A stretch of DNA of 5,675 nucleotides, taken from contig JAQGJZ010000551.1 in the NCBI GenBank assembly GCA_028290385.1, positions 1 through 5,675 on the forward strand, read 5' to 3'. The DNA is from Enterovirga sp. (GTDB lineage: Bacteria; Pseudomonadota; Alphaproteobacteria; Rhizobiales; Beijerinckiaceae). The translations under genes were made by a program, and so were the position numbers. The notes below the pieces were generated by a model. The model worked only from the letters and a program-made list of their open reading frames with translations. It did no database searches and was not told where the DNA came from. This document shows, piece by piece, positions 1-5,675 of this stretch; position 1 is the first letter of the stretch, and every line of letters begins with the position of its first letter.

Positions 1-1892
1 CCAAGCGCATGGCCGGCCCGGTGATCTCGGCGACGCTCACGCGCGTCGCGGCGTTCTCCCCGCTCATGTTCTGGCCCGGCATCGTCGGCGAGTTCATGAA
101 ATACCTGCCGCTGACCCTGATCGCGACCTTGTCCGCATCGCTCGTGGTGGCGCTCTTCTTCACGCCGACGCTGGGCGCCCTGCTGGGCCGCGCGCCGACG
201 CATCTGCATGACGAGCGCATGGCCGAGCGCGGGGTCTACATGCGCATCGTGCGGGCCGCGATCGCCCGCCCGGGCGGCACGCTGGTGCTCGCCGCGATGG
301 TGCTGGCCGGCGTTCTCGGCGCTTACGGCAAGTTCGGGAATGGGGTCGAGTTCTTCCCGAACGTCGAGCCCGATTTCGGCCTCGTCCAGGTCCGGGCGCG
401 CGGCAACATCGCGATCACAGAGAAGGACCAGCTGGTCCGCACCGTCGAGAACCGGCTCCTCGGCATGAAGGAGCTGTCCACGGTCTATGCGCGCGCCGGC
501 GAGGGCCAGCGCGGCTCCAACGAGGTCACCGAGGACACCGTCGGCACGATCCAGTTCGAGTTCGTGGATTGGCGCCAGCGCCGCCCGGCCTCCGCCATCA
601 TGGACGAGATCCGGGAGCGCACGCGCGACATCCCGGGCGTGATGATCGAGGTGACCAAGCCGCGCGCCGGCCCCGCGACCGGCAAGCCGGTCACGGTGCA
701 GCTCGCCTCCTATGATCCGAGCCTGCTCGCGGCGGCGGCGCACAAGACCGCCGACATCCTGCGCGCCCGCTCCGACACGCGCGACGTGGATGACGGCCTG
801 CCGCTGCCCGGCATCGATTGGCGGCTCGAGGTGGACAAGGCGGAAGCCGCGAAGTTCGGCGCGACGCCGGCCTCCGTCGGGGCGGCGGTGCAGCTCGTCA
901 CCAACGGCCTCAAGGTCACGGAATACCGGCCGATGGAGACCGACAAGTCGGTGGACGTGCTGGTGCGCTTCCCCGAGAACCGGCGCTCGCTCGATCAGCT
1001 CGACGAGTTGCGCATCAACACGCCCCTGGGCTCGGTCCCGATGGGGAACTTCGTGTCCCGCAAGCCGGCCCAGAAGGTCGGGCAGATCAACCGCGTGAAC
1101 TCGATCCGGGTGGTCACCGTGACGTCCAACGTGGCCGAGGGGGTGCAGAGCGCGGCCGTGCAGCAGCAGGTCGCCGAAACGTTGCGCGGAACGGAGCTCG
1201 GCTCGGGCGTCACCTTCAAGATGAAGGGCGAGGACGAGGAGCGCGAGAAGGCCGGGGCCTTCTTGATCAAGGCGTTCGGGGCGGCGCTGTTCCTGATCTT
1301 CGCGATCCTGCTCGCCCAGTTCAACAAGTTCTCCTCGGTCGCCATCACGCTTTCGGCCGTGGTGCTCTCCACGGTCGGCGTGCTGATCGGCTTCATGGTG
1401 ATGGGCCAGGCCTTCGGCGTCGTGATGGGCGGCATCGGGGTGATCGCGAATGCCGGCGTCATCGTGAACAACAACATCGTGCTGATCGACACCTACGACC
1501 GGCTGCGCGAGGAGGGCTGGGCGGCCCACGACGCGATCATCGAGACCTGCCGCGAGCGGGCGCGCCCCGTCGTGCTGACCGCCGTGACCGCGGTGCTCGG
1601 CGTGCTCGCGGTCGCGTTCGGCATCAATATCGACTTTGTCCATCGCGACCTCGCGATGGGGGCGCCCTCGACGCAATGGTGGATCAATCTGTCCACCGCC
1701 ATCGTCTTCGGCCTCGGCTTCGCGACGGTGCTGACCCTGGTCGTCACCCCGGCCATGCTGATGGGGCTCGCCAACATCGCCGCGTGGCGGGACGCCCACC
1801 GCGCCCGCCGGGCGGAGCGGCGGGCGTTGCGACGGGCCCGCACGGAACCCAGCATGGGCGATGCGGCCCCGATGCCCGCTCCGGCCGAGTAA
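1..1892 (+). CDS. RND-family efflux transporter permease subunit, C-terminal part (5' end outside window)
   Basis: This is the inner-membrane proton-driven pump of a tripartite RND (HAE1/AcrB-like) exporter, which moves toxic compounds from the periplasm or membrane through an adaptor and an outer-membrane channel. The frame is open to the window edge, and the visible protein begins inside TM5 of the 12-helix fold. The ATG at 9 is therefore an internal Met, not the start. In order I see TM5-TM6 (to about 190), TM7 (about 270-320), the second large periplasmic porter/docking loop (about 340-1240), TM8-TM10 with the motif GVIVNNNIVLID (1455-1490), and TM11-TM12 (about 1567-1780). A highly basic Arg/Ala tail of about 40 residues ends the protein. 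The TM4 Asp pair of the proton relay would lie upstream and cannot be checked. AcrB's TM10 relay Lys appears to be Asn here, while the TM11 Thr (RPVVLTA) is kept. The substrate cannot be told from sequence. Confidence 0.93.
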   Translation, partial: KRMAGPVISATLTRVAAFSPLMFWPGIVGEFMKYLPLTLIATLSASLVVALFFTPTLGALLGRAPTHLHDERMAERGVYMRIVRAAIARPGGTLVLAAMVLAGVLGAYGKFGNGVEFFPNVEPDFGLVQVRARGNIAITEKDQLVRTVENRLLGMKELSTVYARAGEGQRGSNEVTEDTVGTIQFEFVDWRQRRPASAIMDEIRERTRDIPGVMIEVTKPRAGPATGKPVTVQLASYDPSLLAAAAHKTADILRARSDTRDVDDGLPLPGIDWRLEVDKAEAAKFGATPASVGAAVQLVTNGLKVTEYRPMETDKSVDVLVRFPENRRSLDQLDELRINTPLGSVPMGNFVSRKPAQKVGQINRVNSIRVVTVTSNVAEGVQSAAVQQQVAETLRGTELGSGVTFKMKGEDEEREKAGAFLIKAFGAALFLIFAILLAQFNKFSSVAITLSAVVLSTVGVLIGFMVMGQAFGVVMGGIGVIANAGVIVNNNIVLIDTYDRLREEGWAAHDAIIETCRERARPVVLTAVTAVLGVLAVAFGINIDFVHRDLAMGAPSTQWWINLSTAIVFGLGFATVLTLVVTPAMLMGLANIAAWRDAHRARRAERRALRRARTEPSMGDAAPMPAPAE

Positions 1893-1903
1893 CGGAACCA
1901 CGC

Positions 1904-1926
1904 CGGGGGTCCCAGCTTGACCCCCG
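1904..1926 (+). terminator. Hairpin between the RND gene and eda; possible attenuator or weak terminator
   Basis: Bases 1904-1911 (CGGGGGTC) are the exact reverse complement of 1919-1926 (GACCCCCG), giving an 8-bp, almost all G/C stem with a 7-base loop. The hairpin starts 12 bases after the pump stop codon. No T-run follows, so it is not a canonical intrinsic terminator. It may act as an mRNA 3'-end stabiliser or a partial terminator, or it may be incidental. Confidence 0.4.
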
Positions 1927-1954
1927 CATGTCAGCACCCTTCACTGGCGGGGCC

Positions 1955-2605
1955 ATGCCCCGCTTCCAGATCAAACGCGAAACGCTCGCCGGCTATGCCG
2001 CGCTCGCTCCCGTCATCCCCGTCGTGACGGTGGACGACCCGGATCAGGCGGTGGCTTTGGCCCGCACGCTGGCCGAGGCCGGCCTGCCCGTGGTCGAGAT
2101 CACGCTTCGGACGAGCTCGGCCCTGCGCTGCATCGAGGCGGTCGCCCGCCAGGTGCCCGAAGCCGTGCTCGCGGCCGGCACCGTGCTCCGGCCGAAGCAG
2201 ATCGAGGACGCCACGGAGGCGGGCGCCAAGCTTCTGGTGACGCCCGGCACCTCGCCCCGGATGGCGGAGGCGCTCGCGGAAGCCGCCCTGCCCGCCATGC
2301 CGGCCTGCGCCACCGTCTCGGAAGCGCTCGCGCTGTTCGAGCTCGGCTTCGACCTGCTGAAGTTCTTTCCCGCGGGCGCGGCGGGCGGCACCGCCTGGCT
2401 CCGCTCCGTCTCCGCCCCGATCCCGGGGCTGCGGTTCTGCCCCACGGGCGGGCTCGATGCGAAGAGCGCGCCCGATTACCTCGCCTGCCCCAACGTCGCC
2501 TGCATCGGCGGCTCGTGGATGATCCCGAAGGATGCGCTCGCGGCCGGCGATTGGGCCCGCATCGGCGCGCTCGCGCGCGAAGCCGCAGCGCTCCCCCGCG
2601 CCTGA
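1955..2605 (+). CDS. eda: 2-dehydro-3-deoxy-phosphogluconate (KDPG) aldolase
   Basis: This class I Schiff-base aldolase cleaves KDPG to pyruvate and glyceraldehyde-3-phosphate, the last step of the Entner-Doudoroff pathway, in the cytosol. The 216-residue product matches the family length (E. coli Eda has 213) and aligns along its whole length as a TIM barrel. Visible landmarks are VEITLRT with catalytic Glu48 and Arg52, AAGTV (73-77), TPG (96-98), LKFFPA with the Schiff-base Lys136, the phosphate-binding RFCPTGG (160-166) and CIGGSW (183-188). The family IPG before TVSE is MPA here (115-117), a mild departure. An in-frame ATG at 1928 would add nine residues, but it abuts the hairpin, has no Shine-Dalgarno, and adds sequence I cannot align. 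The 1955 start also has only a weak G-rich stretch upstream (1946-1952). No edd or sugar genes are visible, and related KHG or KDPGal substrates cannot be excluded. Confidence 0.92.
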   Translation: MPRFQIKRETLAGYAALAPVIPVVTVDDPDQAVALARTLAEAGLPVVEITLRTSSALRCIEAVARQVPEAVLAAGTVLRPKQIEDATEAGAKLLVTPGTSPRMAEALAEAALPAMPACATVSEALALFELGFDLLKFFPAGAAGGTAWLRSVSAPIPGLRFCPTGGLDAKSAPDYLACPNVACIGGSWMIPKDALAAGDWARIGALAREAAALPRA

Positions 2606-2713
2606 TCGGCCAACGCGGCCCGGCGCCCAACAGCCCGGTCCGAACAAGTCGAATGATCGGCTTCACGGGCGCTTGATCCCTTCGCGCTAGCCTCGCTCGG
2701 TGCGAGATCCGGC

Positions 2714-2717
2714 GAGG
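2714..2717 (+). promoter_or_regulatory. Shine-Dalgarno for the small flagellar-rod-like gene
   Basis: GAGG lies five bases before the ATG at 2723, within the purine-rich stretch 2711-2721. It supports translation of the short reading frame from that ATG. A 5-bp hairpin (2692-2696 with 2702-2706) sits just upstream, of unknown significance. Confidence 0.6.
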
Positions 2718-2722
2718 CGAGC

Positions 2723-2947
2723 ATGAGCGTCATCGGTACAGCGAAATCCGGCATGGCAGCGGCGACGCAGCGGTTCGAGGCGAGCGCCGCGCGGGTCGCG
2801 CAAGGGGGCACGGCGGACGGCAAGGACGCCGACCTCGCGAAGGAAGCGGCCGAGATCGCGGCCGCAAAGGTCCAGGTCGCGGCGAATGCCGCGGTGATCC
2901 GGACCGGTTCAAAGACGGTCGGAGCCCTGATCGACATCCTCGCCTGA
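2723..2947 (+). CDS. Short flagellar basal-body rod/hook-like protein (74 aa)
   Basis: The reading frame has a good Shine-Dalgarno and mostly G/C third positions. Residues 7-30 (AKSGMAAATQRFEAS and on) follow the FlgB/FlgC/FlgG N-terminal pattern 'SGM.A...RL...ASN.AN..T'. Residues 36-72 (DLAKEAAEI, then ANAAVIRT, ending in GALIDI) follow the C-terminal pattern 'DLA.EM..M...Q.AY.AN..VI.T...M...LLDI'. In real axial proteins these two helices are separated by about 80 to several hundred residues and pair as a coiled coil. Here almost nothing lies between them, and the signature Asn residues of 'ASNIAN' and the 'QRAY' segment are altered. It is probably a miniature paralogue of rod/hook proteins, perhaps exported or perhaps repurposed. 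No other flagellar gene is in the window. The homology call rests on pattern resemblance alone; a generic Ala-rich helical hairpin is the alternative. Confidence 0.66.
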   Translation: MSVIGTAKSGMAAATQRFEASAARVAQGGTADGKDADLAKEAAEIAAAKVQVAANAAVIRTGSKTVGALIDILA

Positions 2948-2963
2948 TCGCGTCGCCGGCCAG

Positions 2964-2989
2964 GGAACAAAGGATCGCCGCGGGTCGTT
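2964..2989 (+). promoter_or_regulatory. EcfG-type (general stress response) promoter, GGAAC-N17-CGTT
   Basis: GGAAC (2964-2968) and CGTT (2986-2989) are separated by exactly 17 bases. This matches the consensus GGAAC-N16/17-CGTT bound by EcfG, the sigma factor of the PhyR-NepR general stress response in alphaproteobacteria. It lies 16 bases past the stop of the 74-aa gene, in non-coding DNA and facing rightward. Transcription would start near 2996. A 6-bp hairpin (3000-3005 with 3015-3020) would form at the 5' end of the RNA. The first credible gene downstream is the 58-aa reading frame at 3270, implying a leader of about 270 bases or a non-coding RNA. Confidence 0.6.
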
Positions 2990-3258
2990 TAAGCGGCAAC
3001 CGGCCCCCAAGCGTGGCCGGGACGCCCATCGAGCATGACGGAGCTGGCCCCCGGCCCGCCCTGGATCGCGGCGGCGCGGAATCGAACGGGGTTGCGTCGG
3101 CGGGCCATTTGCCCCATGTAGGTGATGCGATCCCGAGTCGATCCGGCGCTCCCCGCCCGATCCTTCGGCGTAATGCTCCTGACATCGTCTCGAGAGTTCG
3201 TATCATCGCCCGACATCACGTCGGGCCAAGAACTACGCTTGGCCACGGTAGCCAGCGC
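2990..3258 (+). other. Intergenic stretch, no supported gene; possible leader or small RNA
   Basis: Open frames exist on both strands here, but none has a good ribosome site, consistent third-position bias or a recognisable product. From about 3120 to 3260 the DNA is less GC-rich than the rest of the window. It contains an inverted repeat of 7 bp with a 5-base loop (GCCCGAC 3208-3214, GTCGGGC 3220-3226). If the EcfG-type promoter is used, this stretch would be transcribed. Nothing more can be assigned. Confidence 0.4.
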
Positions 3259-3264
3259 AAAGGA
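3259..3264 (+). promoter_or_regulatory. Shine-Dalgarno that fixes the GTG start of the 58-aa gene
   Basis: AAAGGA ends five bases before the GTG at 3270. This is one of the best ribosome-binding sequences in the window. It decides the start, because no in-frame ATG occurs until codon 56. Confidence 0.65.
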
Positions 3265-3269
3265 CCAAC

Positions 3270-3446
3270 GTGCAAATTCTGCTTACGAAGACCATCGATC
3301 ACGACCAGAAGAACACCTCCGACCGGGCCCGCCGCAGCGCCTCCCTCCCGAACGCGAACAGCAAGGGACCGCTGAGCTGGAAGCCGCAGGCCTCCACCCT
3401 CACGCGCGACGAGACGCGCGACCTCGTGTTGGAGATGATCGGCTAA
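3270..3446 (+). CDS. Small hypothetical protein, 58 aa, GTG start
   Basis: I do not recognise a named family. The frame runs from GTG to TAA with AAAGGA five bases upstream. By my count 53 of its 58 codons end in G or C, and four of the five exceptions fall in the first ten codons; this is strong evidence of coding against a less GC-rich upstream flank. The product is hydrophilic and cytosolic-looking, with no signal peptide or membrane segment. The N-terminal half is polar and basic (DHDQKNTSDRARRS, residues 10-23). The C-terminal half reads GPLSWKPQASTLTRDET (33-49) and then a short amphipathic helix ending in LVLEMIG. It is the first plausible gene after the EcfG-type promoter, so a stress-linked role is possible but unproven. 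Shadow frames overlapping it lack comparable codon bias. Confidence 0.68.
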   Translation: MQILLTKTIDHDQKNTSDRARRSASLPNANSKGPLSWKPQASTLTRDETRDLVLEMIG

Positions 3447-3471
3447 GGCCGACGAACCCCGCCTAACCGGC

Positions 3472-3792
3472 TTGTTGCGCCGCCCTCGCGCGGCCTCCAT
3501 CCTCCTAAGGATCGCCGGAAGCGCAGAAACGCGGTCAGCCGCCTCCACCTCTTCCCCCGCCACACAAGCCCGCCGCCGCAACGCGGCCCGGGCACGGCGC
3601 GAGCGGCAGGGCGTGCAGGGGCTCCGCGCCGGGCGGCTGCGGCCGGGCACCCTCTGGGTGCCGGATACGTGGTCGCTGCGATGTGACGAGGAAGCCCGGC
3701 GCCCATCGGCGCTCGTGGCTGCGAGCCCGCAGAATGCGGAGGAGCAGGCCTTCGTCGACCCGATCTCGATCAATCTCAATGAACGCGCTTGA
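3472..3792 (+). pseudogene. Decayed MazE-family (DUF3018-type) antitoxin, no toxin partner
   Basis: The C-terminal part of this frame (from about 3600) resembles DUF3018 antitoxins. These follow roughly 'R.LRA.GLRP...WVPDT....F..EARRQS..VA.S....E..AFIDAIS'. Seen here are GLRAGRLRPGTLWVPDT, then EEARRPSALVAASPQNAEEQ and AFVDPISI. Several positions usually conserved are altered: GLRP to RLRP, RRQS to RRPS, and the segment after WVPDT. No start is convincing: the first in-frame candidate is TTG at 3472 and a later one is GTG at 3613, neither with a proper ribosome site. MazE-type antitoxins normally bind and neutralise a MazF endoribonuclease encoded just downstream, but the 75 bases after the stop encode none before the convergent ATPase gene begins. 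I infer a toxin-antitoxin remnant. A divergent, still expressed orphan antitoxin is the alternative. A 7-bp hairpin (3646-3652 with 3656-3662) lies inside the WVPD coding region. Confidence 0.6.
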
Positions 3793-3813
3793 GGCTCGCC
3801 CCGCGGGCCTCGA
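3789..3813 (+). terminator. Weak hairpin at the end of the antitoxin relic, between convergent genes
   Basis: GAGGC (3791-3795) pairs with GCCTC (3807-3811), and a few inner and outer pairs, including G-T wobbles, extend the stem. It overlaps the stop codon of the antitoxin frame and lies in the gap where plus- and minus-strand transcription converge. It has no T-run, so a terminator role is only suggestive. Confidence 0.2.
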
Positions 3814-3867
3814 CGCAGCGCCGATCAGGCGATCGTCACCGATCCCGGCCTCGCGTGCCGAGGCGCG

Positions 3868-5361
3868 TCAGCGTCTCGCGCGCAACCCCGCCCCGAGCTC
3901 CGGCTCGCCCGGGCGGGTCTCGGCGCCGAGCGCCGGGATGGCGATGATCGGCGCGCCGCGCAGGTCGCGCCGCAGCACGATCGCCCCGCGCTCTTCCAGA
4001 TAGCTCAGCATGCGGCGCGCGCGGCCGGCCGAACTCGTGCCGTAGGCGGCCGCGAGCGCGCGATCGGTCGGGCACGGCGCTTCCTCGAGCGCGGCCCGGG
4101 CGACCAGCAGGAACAGCCCGGCCAAATCCTCCGGCAGGCCCGTGGCGATCGCCTGGGCCTCGTCCCAGCCCGGCATCGAGGCCGCGCCCGGCCCGACGCC
4201 CGCCCGGCCGACGGCGAGCCGGCGCTTGAACTCCGACAGGCTCGGCATCGTGCCGCCGACCCGGCGGATGCGGCAGCGCACCGTGAAGTCCTGGTACAGG
4301 GTCGCGGTTGTGCAGATCGCCGCGTCGGAATCGGCGAGGATTTCCGCCAGGATCTCGGCCATCGCGGCGTCGCGCTCCTCGGGCGGCATGGACGGCTCGT
4401 CGGCCGTCTCGGTCCGCGGCGCGGGCCGATAATTCGCGAGCTGGACGAGGACGTCCGTCGGCGCGGTCGCGCGCGGGCGCGGCGAGGGCCGGGGCACGAA
4501 GTCGACCGGTTCGCCCTCCCCCGGCGTGAAGATCAACCCGCGCGCGTCGGCCGACGGCTCGGGCAGCGGCACGAGCTTCGGCGATGCGGAGCGGCTCGAC
4601 GTCTGGACAGCGCCGATCCGGATCGGCAGCGGCCGCTTCGAGACGGCGGGCCCGAGCGCCACGAAATGCCCGCGCTCGAGGTCGCGGAACATCTCGGCCT
4701 GGCGCCGGTCCATGCCGAGGAGGTCGGCCGCGCGCGCCATGTCGATGTCCAGGAAGGTGCGGCCCATCAGGAAGTTCGAGGCTTCCGCGGCGACGTTCTT
4801 GGCGAGCTTGGCCAGGCGCTGGGTTGCGATGATGCCGGCGAGGCCGCGCTTGCGGCCGCGGCACATCAGGTTCGTCATCGCGCCCAGCGAAAGACGGCGC
4901 GCATCGTCCGACACCTCGCCGGCCGCCGCGGGCGCAAACAGCTGCGCCTCGTCGACCACGACGAGGGCCGGGTACCAGAATTCGCGTTCGGCATCGAAGA
5001 GGCCGCCCAGGAACGAGGCAGCCGCGCGCATCTGGTCCTCGGCATCGAGGTTCTCAAGCGAGAGCACGACGGAAACCCGGTGCTGCCGGACGCGCGCCGC
5101 GATCCGCTGCAACTCGGCCTCGCTCGCCTCCGCATCGACCACGACATGCCCGTAGGCGTCGCCGAGCGTGACGAAATCGCCCTCCGGGTCGATCACGACC
5201 TGCTGCACGAGGCCGGCGCTCTGTTCGAGCAGGCGCCGGAGCAGGTGCGATTTGCCCGATCCCGAATTGCCCTGGACGAGGAGTCGCGTCGCCAGAAGCT
5301 CCGTCAGGTCCATGACGGCAGGCCCGCCCGCCGCGTCGCCCAGTTCGATCCCGCCACTCAT
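3868..5361 (-). CDS. HerA/DUF87-type P-loop ATPase with C-terminal winged helix (497 aa)
   Basis: This is a probable ATP-driven DNA translocase or ATPase of the HerA/FtsK branch, cytosolic, substrate unknown. Visible elements are the Walker A motif GNSGSGKS (31-38), IDPEGDF (57-63) typical of HerA-like strand 2, and Walker B ALVVVDEAQ (132-140) with Asp137 and catalytic Glu138. Also present are the RGRKRG segment (168-173), the sensor-like IATQR (178-182) and FLMGRT (197-202) with a candidate arginine finger. RGHFVALGP (230-238) closes the ATPase core. A Pro-rich, low-complexity linker (about 255-335) follows, then a C-terminal helical and winged-helix region (about 425-485, TDRALAAAYG, then RMLSYLEERGAIVLRRD), likely for DNA or partner binding. 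The usual HerA partner, nuclease NurA, is not in the window. The start at 5361 lacks a clear Shine-Dalgarno; an internal Met17 is a less likely start. The gene sits 100 bases after another minus-strand gene. Confidence 0.88.
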   Translation of the reverse strand: MSGGIELGDAAGGPAVMDLTELLATRLLVQGNSGSGKSHLLRRLLEQSAGLVQQVVIDPEGDFVTLGDAYGHVVVDAEASEAELQRIAARVRQHRVSVVLSLENLDAEDQMRAAASFLGGLFDAEREFWYPALVVVDEAQLFAPAAAGEVSDDARRLSLGAMTNLMCRGRKRGLAGIIATQRLAKLAKNVAAEASNFLMGRTFLDIDMARAADLLGMDRRQAEMFRDLERGHFVALGPAVSKRPLPIRIGAVQTSSRSASPKLVPLPEPSADARGLIFTPGEGEPVDFVPRPSPRPRATAPTDVLVQLANYRPAPRTETADEPSMPPEERDAAMAEILAEILADSDAAICTTATLYQDFTVRCRIRRVGGTMPSLSEFKRRLAVGRAGVGPGAASMPGWDEAQAIATGLPEDLAGLFLLVARAALEEAPCPTDRALAAAYGTSSAGRARRMLSYLEERGAIVLRRDLRGAPIIAIPALGAETRPGEPELGAGLRARR

Positions 5362-5461
5362 GCAGGGGAGGTATCACCCTTGCGGGTCAGGCCGGAGTCC
5401 GAGACCCCCGCCTTCCACAGCCCGATGGTCGCGGGGGCACGGTTCCGGCGGCCGCGCCCGC

Positions 5462-5675
5462 TCACGAATCCCAGGTCGCCGGGGCGAGTTGCAGCGGCAC
5501 CGGCTCCGGCAGGGCGGTCCAGCCCCGCTCGCGGATCACGTCGTTGCTCTCCTTGGCCTTGCGATCGCGGCCGCGATCCAGCGACCAGGTGATGTGGTAG
5601 GTGCCGCCGTCCGGCCTGTCCGTCGTGCCGTCCAGGCGAACCACGAAACATTCGACGCCCGCCCCGTCATCGGCG
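5462..5675 (-). CDS. Unrecognised protein, C-terminal 70 residues (5' end outside window)
   Basis: The frame is open from the right-hand window edge to a TGA at 5462-5464, and third codon positions are overwhelmingly G or C. A GTG at 5644 could be a start, but coding-like sequence continues upstream of it (DDGAGVECF), so the gene most likely begins beyond the window. The visible part contains VVRLDG, then GGTYHITWSLDRGR, ESNDVI, RGW and a Pro-rich PEPVPLQLAP tail. HIT fits the H-x-T/S motif of 2H phosphoesterases, but one three-residue match is not enough to assign that fold. No membrane segment is visible. It lies directly upstream of the ATPase on the same strand, 100 bases away, so the two may share a transcript. 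Confidence 0.7.
   Translation of the reverse strand, partial: ADDGAGVECFVVRLDGTTDRPDGGTYHITWSLDRGRDRKAKESNDVIRERGWTALPEPVPLQLAPATWDS

Noticed and set aside
1894..1919. A second EcfG-type promoter starting at the GGAAC at 1894
   Set aside because: No CGTT lies 16-17 bases downstream.
818..1927. Long upstream extension of the eda frame into the RND gene
   Set aside because: The extension is a Gly/Arg-rich shadow of the pump gene. The frame is open only because stop codons are rare at this GC content.
2623..2672. GCGCCC...GGGCGC inverted repeat after eda as a terminator
   Set aside because: The loop is 38 bases with no convincing inner stem and no T-run, so a 6-bp G/C match is expected by chance here.
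3075..3125. A tRNA-like T-arm on the minus strand (GTTCGATTCC context)
   Set aside because: The bases flanking the TTCGATT loop do not pair into a 5-bp T-stem, and no anticodon or acceptor stem can be drawn around it.
2989..3246. Minus-strand 85-codon open frame in the intergenic region
   Set aside because: It has a GTG start without a ribosome site, mixed third positions and no recognisable motif. It also runs opposite to the EcfG-type promoter.
3122..3466. Plus-strand 114-codon open frame overlapping the 58-aa gene
   Set aside because: It reads the 58-aa gene in another frame, has weak codon bias in its upstream half, and has no domain-like pattern. The 58-aa frame explains the codon bias better.
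3646..3662. 7-bp hairpin GGCACCC/GGGTGCC as a regulatory structure
   Set aside because: It coincides with the codons for the conserved LWVP segment of the antitoxin relic, so the pairing is most simply a by-product of coding sequence.
3836..4864. Minus-strand 342-codon frame inside the ATPase gene
   Set aside because: It is an Arg/Pro/Ala-rich shadow, typical of GC-rich DNA, lying entirely over the ATPase frame, which has intact Walker motifs.

Overview
The window is uniformly GC-rich DNA with strong G/C bias at third codon positions. Its gene content points to a Methylobacterium-like alphaproteobacterium (Hyphomicrobiales). Supporting signs are a perfect match to the alphaproteobacterial EcfG general-stress promoter (GGAAC-N17-CGTT), a DUF3018-type MazE antitoxin relic, a very short flagellar-rod-like protein, and a HerA-like ATPase. 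The genus is an inference.

Layout. From 1 to 1892 (+) lies the C-terminal part of an RND efflux pump inner-membrane subunit, whose 5' end is outside the window. A 23-base hairpin (1904-1926) follows, then a complete KDPG aldolase gene (eda, 1955-2605, +). A 74-codon gene (2723-2947, +) encodes a protein that looks like the N- and C-terminal helices of a flagellar rod protein joined without the middle. From 2948 to 3867 the DNA is sparsely coding. It holds the EcfG-type promoter (2964-2989), a small GTG-started gene of 58 codons with its own Shine-Dalgarno (3270-3446), and a decayed MazE-family antitoxin with no toxin beside it (about 3472-3792). On the minus strand are a complete P-loop ATPase of the HerA/DUF87 type with a C-terminal winged helix (5361 down to 3868) and, upstream of it, the 3' end of an unrecognised gene (5675 down to 5462).

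How the parts relate. The pump and eda are co-directional with a hairpin between them; no functional link is evident. The two minus-strand genes are 100 bases apart and may be co-transcribed. They converge on the plus-strand block, meeting near 3793-3867. The least explained part is 2950-3800: a stress-type promoter, a probable small protein and an antitoxin relic, consistent with a variable, partly decayed intergenic segment. I found no rRNA, tRNA, CRISPR array, transposase or integrase. No complete novel system is evident; the best leads are small.
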